Source: Chrysogorgia sp. JL179-B06
Lineage: Eukaryota > Cnidaria > Anthozoa > Scleralcyonacea > Chrysogorgiidae
DNA length: 64,000 nucleotides
Reading direction: 5' to 3'
Assembly: GCA_035772405.1 (NCBI GenBank)
Contig: JAYKKM010000371.1
Coordinates: forward strand, 208,501 to 272,500
Part shown: positions 57,735 through 64,000 of the stretch, piece after piece
Numbering within the stretch: position 1 is the stretch's first letter
Layout: each line of letters begins with the position of its first letter
Translations under genes and position numbers: made by a program
Notes under the pieces: model-generated
The model's database searches: none
What the model was told of the DNA's origin: nothing
What the model saw: the letters and a program-made list of their open reading frames with translations, nothing else

Positions 57735-59213
57735 AGGGGCGGATCTAGACTGTAGCAACTGTAGCGTATGCTACAGTCAGATTTTCCAGCAAAATAATAT
57801 TTTTTGAATTGTATATTAATGAGGGGCGGATCTAGACTGTAGCAACTGTAGCGTATGCTACAGTCAGATTTTCCAGCAAAATAATATTTTTTGAATTTAA
57901 TTAAAATTTCAAAAATATAAAACAGTTGTCGATGAGCTCGATCATCGTTTTCTTAAATCTGCCGACGTTTTTAGCTCGTTTTTCGTTTGTTTCCGTGCAA
58001 CGAACCGTCCCGCGGCGCGGATTAGTTTCTGCGCACGAACCCGCAAGTTTTCCTGCACGAACCCGCAGGTTTTGCCCGCCAGCAAAGGTTTTCTGGTGTG
58101 AAATATTGTAGCATCGCGCACAAGGCGCTCTCGGTCACGTTGCTAGGAGGCGATGTGTTCACGATAAAGCTACGACGGCTACAGTTGACTGTAGCTAACC
58201 AATCAAAATGTTGGATTTTGATCACGTTTTGCTCCATTTCGCTACACTTCCGCTACAGTTGACTGTAGCCAAAATTTTCCGATCGTCAATCTACATTTGG
58301 ACTATGATGTGATCTAATAATAAGATTGCGAGGCTCATTCTTTCGATCTCTATCACCATGGCGTTCAACAACGTTTTGGAAGAACTGTTGCGCATCTTGG
58401 ATGGAAATTACTCTCCAGAGGAGAAGGCCGATAAATTATCTTCTCTTAAGCATCACTGTGAGAACCGTCTTACGAGACTATTTGAGAAAAATAAGGATGC
58501 AAGTGTTTATCTGTGCAACTTCGCAAAGTTACAGTTCCTGCGCAGCCAGGAGCGACGATCTTCGAGTCATGCGCCAGTGAGGTAAGCGTTTAGCTCATGA
58601 ATAATAAACAGTTTGTCATATTGGACTAGTGATATACAGTACTTGATATGCTAATGAGAGTCCGTTATTGTGTTTGTTGTGATGAAATTGGATTAATTTA
58701 ACTCGTCAGTGTCGCTGAGACATGCTGAGACCGCGTTACTATTTTTAAATCATTTAATATGTTTAACCAATGTGCCTGTGCAGTGGTCGGGGCCTTCCAC
58801 TTTCACAGGACAGTCTTATCGTACTACACATGAGCTAAAAACCATGGTTTTTACCCGTGTTCTTTACAGTATTACACAACTCTGTTGCCTGCCCTTTGCT
58901 AGTGCTTGGTGTTTATTAAGTTCATAATGTAGTACCTGTAGTTTATAGATTAGTGGGAAATGGAATTTCTGCAGTCAAATCACAATCGACTATTCATTGA
59001 CAAATCAATTGACTCTCGCTAGTTCAAATCTCTAGCTAAATTTTTGGTTCATGCTTGGTGTTGGATACGTTGGAAATATTGCTCAAAATGCAGGAAATGG
59101 TGTTTCCGGCGTTTAAAATTTCAAAATTTTCCGGGGGGATTTCCCCCATACCCCCTCGATTGGTGTCGTCACAGTTTCCGCTACAGTCAGATTTTAAGCT
59201 AGATCCGCCCCTG
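57735..59213. mobile_element. hAT-like element with duplicated left end
   Basis: The left end AGGGGCGGATCTAGACTGTA occurs twice in tandem (57,735 and 57,822, 87-bp period). The right end is the mirror TAGATCCGCCCCTG at 59,213. Subterminal CTACAGT motifs (ACTGTAGC, GCTACAGT) are repeated at both ends. The termini are of hAT type (CAGGGGCGG). No target-site duplication is clear. One short exon-like ORF sits inside. Confidence 0.7.
58358..58581 (+). CDS. First exon of an unrecognised protein in the hAT-like element
   Basis: The ATG at 58,358 is in a CACCATGGC context. The frame reads MAFNNVLEELLRILDGNYSP, then a helical, charged segment (FEKNKDASVYLCNFAKL), and ends at a GTAAGC donor (58,582). 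No following exon was found before the element end, so the gene is deleted. No known domain. Confidence 0.45.
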
Positions 59214-60213
59214 TTAATACAACAAAGATCCTAACCCCCTGCATATAAGTTTTCTAAGCGTTAGGGTTAGAAACCGCTACATGTGACCCTGGTGGAACTA
59301 CTGGCTGCATTGCCAAGCATATTGCATGCTCTTCTCAGTAAATCGATAGGATTGTTGTTTAAATTACTCTAGCAAAATTGAAAAGTAACAGAATTGTTAT
59401 TGTATATAACCAGTAACACACACACTGCAGAGTAGAGACAGGTGTATAAATGAAGTCTAATCAATTAGTACAGGCTTACCATGATGACAAAAAAGTTAAA
59501 TCTCATGGTATTTTTATTTGAACTGTAAAGAACATAAAAAGAAACTAAATAGGGATTATTTACTTATAATGCTTAGTTTTATTATCTATAGCATGTCAGA
59601 GCATAAGAACTCTGGGTGTCTTAACAGCTTTATTTCCGCTCATTATGAACCCAAAGCCAGAATGAGCAATTAATTCATATGGGAAATGGTTGGCAAAGTA
59701 TGGTGAACAGCGCTAGGTTCAGTTGCTTTCAAATTTTACCTTTAAAATCACCGATTTGAATGTTTTAATATTAACTGTGTTATATTAAAAGCCCTTGTAT
59801 ATAAATTCTCAAATAGACAGCTTGGGCTACTGGGCTTTCGCCTACGAAATATCGTCAGCCAACATTCTGACAATGTGGAGTTTGGGTTTACCTTGAAGGT
59901 CATAATATAATAAATATGAATTAGTTATTTTTTGTTTCAAGTAAAAAACAACTCTTGTTGTGTCACTTATGCAAAGTGAATGATGCTTCAATGTTTTGAA
60001 AAACGTCAGTAGTAGAGTGCGGGGCTTAATACACTCCGTTTGGACCAGCACTAGGTGAACTGTAAGTACCTTTCTTTTGTCCTAGCCAAATTAGCATGTT
60101 CTTTGAAATTATTAATTATTAAGGGAATAATTCATGAGTTATGAATAATCAAGCAGCTCGTGTTCCGAAAGGGGTCCGAAGCCTAGCCGAGGAAGATAAA
60201 TAGTCGAGTTGTT
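59214..60213. other. No gene seen; probable left margin of the virus-like element
   Basis: Contains a short CCTAACCCCC/TTAGGGTTAG patch (59,225-59,275) like the MITE cores, then AT-rich sequence. The end of the Polinton-like element should lie between here and 60,213, but I cannot fix its terminal repeat. Confidence 0.45.
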
Positions 60214-60238
60214 GGCGGGAATATTTCATTTTGGCGCC
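60214..60238. promoter_or_regulatory. Pair of E2F-like sites before the Bcl-2-like ORF
   Basis: GGCGGGAA (60,214-60,221) and TTTTGGCGCC (60,229-60,238) both fit the E2F consensus (TTTSSCGC or its complement), lie 7 bp apart in opposite orientation and abut the ATG. The surrounding DNA is AT-rich, which makes chance less likely. Confidence 0.45.
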
Positions 60239-60637
60239 ATGGCTGAGCAAACGATTTGGGATGAATTGCGAAGAAATAATATCGAAATAGACAAAGCTAC
60301 TTTATGTTTTTATATGAATTCATGTCTTAGGGAGCATGAGGACTTGTATGAGTATCTTGCCGTTCAAATAAGTGGAGATAACTTGCTGAATAATTTACAC
60401 GATATTTACCAAAAGATGGATGTTGTGCATTTTGGAAGAATCGTTGTTTATTTAACACTAGTGTGGAAAGTTAGCGATTCTTGTGACTCCGAAACAGTTC
60501 GAGAAGCTGTGGGTAGAACTGTCGAAGTTTTTAGACGCGTGGACTTGACAAAATATAAACCGGTGAAGAAACTGTCGCGGTTTAAACAGCTTACTTGTCT
60601 AGTTTTATTAACGACGCTGTCGTTATGGATGTTGTAA
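60239..60637 (+). CDS. Candidate viral Bcl-2-like apoptosis regulator
   Basis: A 132-residue intact frame from the ATG at 60,239. All-helical composition, a BH1-like segment at residues 61-75 (VHFGRIVVYLTL; the family form is N-W-G-R-I-V), and a C-terminal hydrophobic segment (about 118-132) that could anchor it in a membrane after a basic KPVKKLSRFK. Bcl-2 family members bind pro-apoptotic BH3 proteins at mitochondria; adintoviruses are reported to encode such proteins. No clear BH2 motif and the protein is short, so this remains a candidate. Lies first in the gene run, directly after E2F-like sites. Confidence 0.5.
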   Translation: MAEQTIWDELRRNNIEIDKATLCFYMNSCLREHEDLYEYLAVQISGDNLLNNLHDIYQKMDVVHFGRIVVYLTLVWKVSDSCDSETVREAVGRTVEVFRRVDLTKYKPVKKLSRFKQLTCLVLLTTLSLWML

Positions 60638-60708
60638 AGTTGCTAAAGCCTGATTTGAATATATATTGGTTTTGAATGAGAGGAAGCCATTAAAGTCATT
60701 AGTCTGCT

Positions 60709-60872
60709 GTGCTTCAACAACTTTATGCCTGATTTGAATATTAGTAAATTAGTTTGAATGAGAAAAAGTAATCAAAAGGTCATTAGGTAAAGGCGAATGC
60801 GTGGGTTCGAATCCAATGAACTTTGTGCACGAAAGACCGATACTGCTAAAGAAACGTGGTTCAAATGAAGTT
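60709..60872. repeat. 164-bp direct repeat, copy 1
   Basis: Begins GTGCTTCAACAACTTTATGC and ends AACGTGGTTCAAATGAAGTT; nearly identical to 61,276-61,439. Includes a B-box-like GGGTTCGAATCC at about 60,809. Confidence 0.9.
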
Positions 60873-61050
60873 TACGTCCATTCCGATCAGTTCTTTCAAG
60901 AGATGCGTGTATCAAATAATTTACTGATAAAGACGGCGTAAAATTGCTTTGTGGAGATTGTTGAGGAGAAGGTGTTTGTTTTAGAGTGTTTATATCATGT
61001 TGTTGAGTTAAATTTTTCATTTTACATCAAACCCTGGTAGAGTGAAGATC

Positions 61051-61266
61051 ATGCCTTGCTCCTGTCTTCCTAGACGTCTACCTTATATCACACTTCGAAA
61101 TATTTTCAGACGTATTCGCTGCGTATCGGCTTGCTGTGGTGGCAAGATTGTGATTCAGCAATCTGAGTTAGGTGGCGGAACAGTATATCCACGATCTGTA
61201 TTACAGCCCAGAAAGTCCGGCAAGTTTTGGTGGCGTCGATGCTATTTACCGTGTCGTAAAAAATGA
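61051..61266 (+). CDS. Small basic Cys-rich protein, unrecognised
   Basis: A 71-residue frame from the ATG at 61,051 (MPCSCLPRRLPYITLRNIFR), strongly basic, with Cys pairs (CVSACCGGK) and an aromatic-basic end (KFWWRRCYLPCRKK). A role as a nucleic-acid-binding or minor virion protein is possible from composition and position only. It sits exactly between the two 164-bp direct repeats. No domain recognised. Confidence 0.45.
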   Translation: MPCSCLPRRLPYITLRNIFRRIRCVSACCGGKIVIQQSELGGGTVYPRSVLQPRKSGKFWWRRCYLPCRKK

Positions 61267-61275
61267 CGGGAAATT

Positions 61276-61439
61276 GTGCTTCAACAACTTTATGCCTGAT
61301 TTGAATATTAGTTAATTAGTTTGAATGAGAAAAAGTAATCAAAAGGTCATTAGGTAAAGGCGAATGCGTGGGTTCGAATCCAATGAACTTTGTGCACGAA
61401 AGACCGATACTGCTAAAGAAACGTGGTTCAAATGAAGTT
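61276..61439. repeat. 164-bp direct repeat, copy 2
   Basis: Near-identical to 60,709-60,872, starting 9 bases after the stop of the small basic ORF. Confidence 0.9.
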
Positions 61440-61660
61440 GGGAATGTGAACCATGCGTTATATTAATTTTAGTGACTGCTTTGACTACGAATAATGTGTA
61501 TTAGTGAATAAAATGAAATTAAAGTGTATTTTCATCACTTGCCTAAAGTTGATCAAACTTGTTTCAGATGATCGGTTTTTAATGAGTTTCGTCACAATGG
61601 CGAGTCCGGTCTTGTTCTATTGTCTCGCTTGCAAAGATTGTTGTTACTATAGGCAAACAT

Positions 61661-61668
61661 TATAAAAG
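61661..61668 (+). promoter_or_regulatory. TATA box
   Basis: TATAAAAG lies 38 bases before the ATG at 61,706. The spacing would leave a very short leader, as in compact viral genes. Confidence 0.45.
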
Positions 61669-61705
61669 TAGGGGTTTTCGTGAATATTTAATAGTTGTGT
61701 TTATT

Positions 61706-62044
61706 ATGGCTTTCCAAAGAGATTTGTCTAAACTCTCCGTACCTACTGACATTGGAGATTAGCCGGAAAGAATTCTGAACCGCCGTCAAAAGCTGATTGA
61801 ACATCTATTATTAAAATGTTATGCAGAAGAGGTTTCAATCGTCATTTCTACTTTGGTGTTGGAAAATTGTGAAAGCTGTCGTATTAAGAATTCGTCTCAA
61901 AGACAACACGATTGCCTAATGATGGAAGACGACCAGAAAATGTTGTTGTACTTTGACAGCGCTTTGGAAAAAGTGTCGGAGGCAAAGATTGTCGAAGCTT
62001 TCATGAACAGTTTACGAAACGTCAGGCCAATTGTGAAAGGTTGA
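61706..62044 (+). pseudogene. Small Polinton-type ORF with an internal stop
   Basis: The frame opens MAFQRDLSKLSVPTDIGD, meets a TAG at 61,760-61,762 and stays open afterwards to 62,044. The later part contains LENCESCRIKNSSQRQHDCL and MMEDDQKMLLYF, then helices to the end. The C-x2-C ... S-Q-x2-H-x-C-L pattern matches a small Cys/His protein I recall from cnidarian Polinton-like loci; its function is unknown. The single in-frame stop is the only visible lesion. Confidence 0.6.
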
Positions 62045-62214
62045 ATATTGAAGTATACATGTCAAGACTGGAGAACACTGATTTGCGCGAAGAATAGACG
62101 CCAGACACTTGCACGCATGTAATAATAATTAACATTCGCAATCGTGTGATAATAATTAACATTGTTATTTGAAATAAAGTTGATTGGAATTATTTGACAA
62201 GTTTGGGTCCTTGA

Positions 62215-62775
62215 GGTCTCGTGGAGTGTTTTGGGGGCGCTAGGGGGTGTTCGCAGGGTGATGAGGGCGGGTGGAGTGTTTCCAGGGTGTTTGGGGGTAC
62301 ATTTGGGTGCTAGGGGTATTTTGGGGGTCTCGTGGAGTGTTTTGGTGGTCACTAGGGGGTGATGAGGGCCGGTGGAGTGTTTCCGGGGTGTCTGGGGGAA
62401 CATTTGGATCCTTGGTGTGTTTTTGGGGCGCTAGGGGGTGCTCACAGGGTGATGAGTTCGGGTGGAGTGTTTGGGGGTCTCGTGGAGTGTTTTGGGGGGC
62501 GCTAGGGGGTGATGAGGGCGGGTGGAGTGTTTCCGGGGTGTTTGGGGGAACATTTGGATCCTTGGGTGTTTTGGGGGTCTCGTGGAGTGTTTTGGGGGGC
62601 GCTAGGGGGTGCTCACAGGGTGACGAGGGCGGGTGGAGTGTTTCCGGGGTGTTTGGGGGTACATTTGGGTCTTGGGGTGTTTTGGGTGTGTGTTTGGTGT
62701 TGCAGGGTATTTGGGGGTGCATTCGGGGTGTTCGTAGGGAGATGCGGGCGTTTGGGGTATTTTCGGGGTGATCAG
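62215..62775. repeat. G-rich satellite, 100-130-bp period
   Basis: Repeats of GGGTGGAGTGTTTCCGGGGT, GTTTGGGGGAACATTTGG and GGGGGGCGCTAGGGGG, about four to five units. The plus strand is almost free of runs of C, and many G-tracts could form G-quadruplexes. The Trp/Gly- or Pro-rich frames here are artefacts. Confidence 0.9.
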
Positions 62776-62823
62776 ATTAGGTATCTTATAAAATTAAAAT
62801 TATTGAGAAAATAGTTCGATTTC

Positions 62824-62967
62824 ATGTTCAGTCGTGAGTCAGAGAACATGTCTCATCAGTGTGGCATATGTGGAAACACTTTGTCAAGAAAAGAACACCT
62901 TCGCCGCCATATGAACAACGTTCATGGTAAAAAGACCCCCTCTCAACCAATCTCTTCCGTTGGATGA
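62824..62967 (+). CDS. Single C2H2 zinc-finger protein
   Basis: A 47-residue frame from 62,824 (a second ATG at 62,848 fits the finger more tightly). CGICGNTLSRKEHLRRHMNN followed by VH completes C-x2-C-x12-H-x4-H, then a short tail with Ser and Pro. One-finger ORFs next to the ATPase are known in animal Polinton-like elements, from recollection. It could regulate element genes or bind DNA. Confidence 0.65.
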   Translation: MFSRESENMSHQCGICGNTLSRKEHLRRHMNNVHGKKTPSQPISSVG

Positions 62968-63039
62968 TTCGTCGCATCAAGTAATAACGCTAACCATCAG
63001 AAATTATTTCATTCTGAAGTCACAGACAAGCAACCGGAT

Positions 63040-63751
63040 ATGGCTTCCTATGATAGAAGAACGATACATCTCCCGTTTACTAGTGCTGTATCAAACTCAC
63101 TGAACTCAAACCAAAGCCGAACGTATTCCATTCAGTTAACACACCCGTTTGGACTTATGGTCTCTGGAGGAACCAAGACAGGAAAAACAACGTTTGTCAA
63201 AACATTGTTAGCCAACGCTCAAGTGATGATCGATCCTCCACCTGAAAATATTGTTTACTTTTATTCCGAATATCAGGAATCCTTTGCTCAAATAGAGACC
63301 CTAGTTTCCGGTATTCAGTTTGTTCAAGGTTTACCTGATTCCATGTTGGATTCTATTGATCCCAAGATAAGGAATTTATTTATCATTGACGACATGATGG
63401 GGGAAAAGGATGCTATCATTGCTAAATTATTTACGAAAAAGTCGCATCATGGAAATCTTAGTGTCATCTATATCGTACAGAATATGTTTCATCAAAGCAA
63501 AGATCATCGAACTATATCTCTTAACGCCAGTTATCTGGTTCTACGTCCGTGATGCCAGCCAAGTGATCCACCTAGCCAAACAGTTGTACCCAAGCAATAC
63601 CAAATTTTTCCAGCAAGCTTACCAGATGGCAACAAAAGAGCCGTATTCTTACATATTTGTCGACCTAACGCCGACATGTCCTGACGAAATACGACTTCGA
63701 TCAGGAATCTTCCCGACAGACACTCATTACGTCTACCAACCTCGCGTATAA
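63040..63751 (+). pseudogene. FtsK/HerA-type packaging ATPase, frame-broken
   Basis: The frame starts at 63,040. Residues 43-50 are a Walker A (GGTKTGKT), residues 112-118 a Walker B (NLFIIDDMM), and VIYIVQNMFHQSKDHRTIS is the sensor-like region of this family. The first frame stops at 63,552, while the C-terminal part lies in the next frame (to 63,751), with a single frame break in about 63,540-63,555. This ATPase pumps DNA into capsids and marks Polinton/adintovirus genomes. Length (about 235 residues) is normal for the family. Confidence 0.85.
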
Positions 63752-63786
63752 AAACATACTGCTGTCAAACGTGTATTCATTTGAGT

Positions 63787-64000
63787 ATGTCCCGCCTGGT
63801 GAGAAGGAACTACGATGTTTTAAAAGTATTGACAAAGTGTAAACCTTCCATGCGAAAAGCGATCATAAAAGCTGCAGATACAGATTTGTTGGAAGCCATA
63901 ACCGAGTGGCTATTGAACATTTGCCGTGAAACGATTAAAATCAGTCCAAAAACGTATAAAAAGCTTACACCATACCAAGATCACATTGAGGCTGTTGCTG
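63787..64000 (+). CDS. Partial ORF after the ATPase, runs off the window
   Basis: The ATG at 63,787 opens a frame of 71 codons with no stop by 64,000. It is basic and helical (MSRLVRRNYDVLKVLTKCKP, then LEAITEWLLNICRE and TPYQDHIEAVA). I recall this short basic protein, whose role is not known to me, next to the ATPase in cnidarian Polinton-like elements. Confidence 0.65.
   Translation, partial: MSRLVRRNYDVLKVLTKCKPSMRKAIIKAADTDLLEAITEWLLNICRETIKISPKTYKKLTPYQDHIEAVA

Larger units (their letters stand above)
60214..64000 (+). mobile_element. Part of a Polinton/adintovirus-like element
   Basis: A run of co-oriented genes: Bcl-2-like, basic Cys-rich, broken small ORF, C2H2 finger, packaging ATPase and an unfinished ORF. 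The ATPase (Walker A GGTKTGKT) is the diagnostic gene of Polintons and adintoviruses. Polymerase, integrase, protease and capsid genes are not in the window and would be expected beyond 64,000. Damage in two genes points to an old integrated copy. Confidence 0.75.

Noticed and set aside
62062..62814. Pro-rich and Gly/Trp-rich frames of 100-166 codons
   Set aside because: Translation of the G-rich satellite on either strand.

Overview
The window is AT-rich, intron-bearing animal DNA made almost entirely of transposable elements, their relics and simple repeats. The gene content suggests an invertebrate metazoan, and I favour a cnidarian such as a coral, anemone or hydrozoan: CR1/L2-like LINEs, hAT relics, a gag plus SGNH-hydrolase pair, a Polinton/adintovirus-type cluster, tRNA-headed SINEs and many foldback MITEs. 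That placement is inference from gene families. I see no unambiguous ordinary host gene.

Layout. 0-12 kb: foldback MITEs, a broken MULE-like transposase (minus, 2.3-3.7 kb), a Ty3/gypsy integrase relic split by a 1.45 kb element (4.6-6.5 kb), and a LINE cut off inside its reverse transcriptase (7.1-9.15 kb). 12-21 kb: a second LINE (minus), a long TATATG/ATACAT tract, an unrecognised two-exon coding piece with two SINEs in its intron, and an eroded third LINE. 21,236-29,300: a complete-looking 8.07 kb DNA transposon with matching termini, a 6-bp target-site duplication (CAGAGC), arrays of a 20-bp motif inside both ends, and two convergent genes. One encodes a zinc-ribbon/DDE integrase; the other a zinc-ribbon/HECT E3-ligase-like protein. 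32-38 kb: two more LINE relics, a spliced hAT transposase relic and unrecognised coding scraps. 39-45.5 kb: a short element carrying a PHD finger, a hAT-type MITE with 8-bp TSD, and a gag-like plus SGNH pair. 45.7-47.5 kb: a minus-strand hAT transposase relic. 48,923-55,781: a 6.86 kb DNA transposon with 37-bp identical inverted ends, an apparent 7-bp TSD (CATAATG) and one six-exon minus-strand gene for a protein of about 1,600 residues that ends in a PHD finger. 57.7-59.2 kb: a hAT-like element. 60.2 kb to the end: part of a Polinton/adintovirus-like element with a Bcl-2-like ORF, a small basic Cys-rich ORF, a broken small ORF, a G-rich satellite, a C2H2 finger, a frame-broken packaging ATPase and an ORF running off the edge.

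How parts work together. In the 8 kb element the integrase should act on the terminal 20-bp arrays. The HECT protein looks like cargo, and both genes begin with the same leader and zinc ribbon, which suggests one 5' end was copied onto both. In the 6.9 kb element a single large spliced protein seems to supply all coding capacity, with candidate DDE residues in its conserved core and a chromatin-reader finger at its C-terminus. A 1.2 kb element at 39 kb carries the same kind of tail. The virus-like segment at the right edge is decaying but keeps a plausible anti-apoptotic gene preceded by two E2F-like sites. These three loci are the most promising material in the window.
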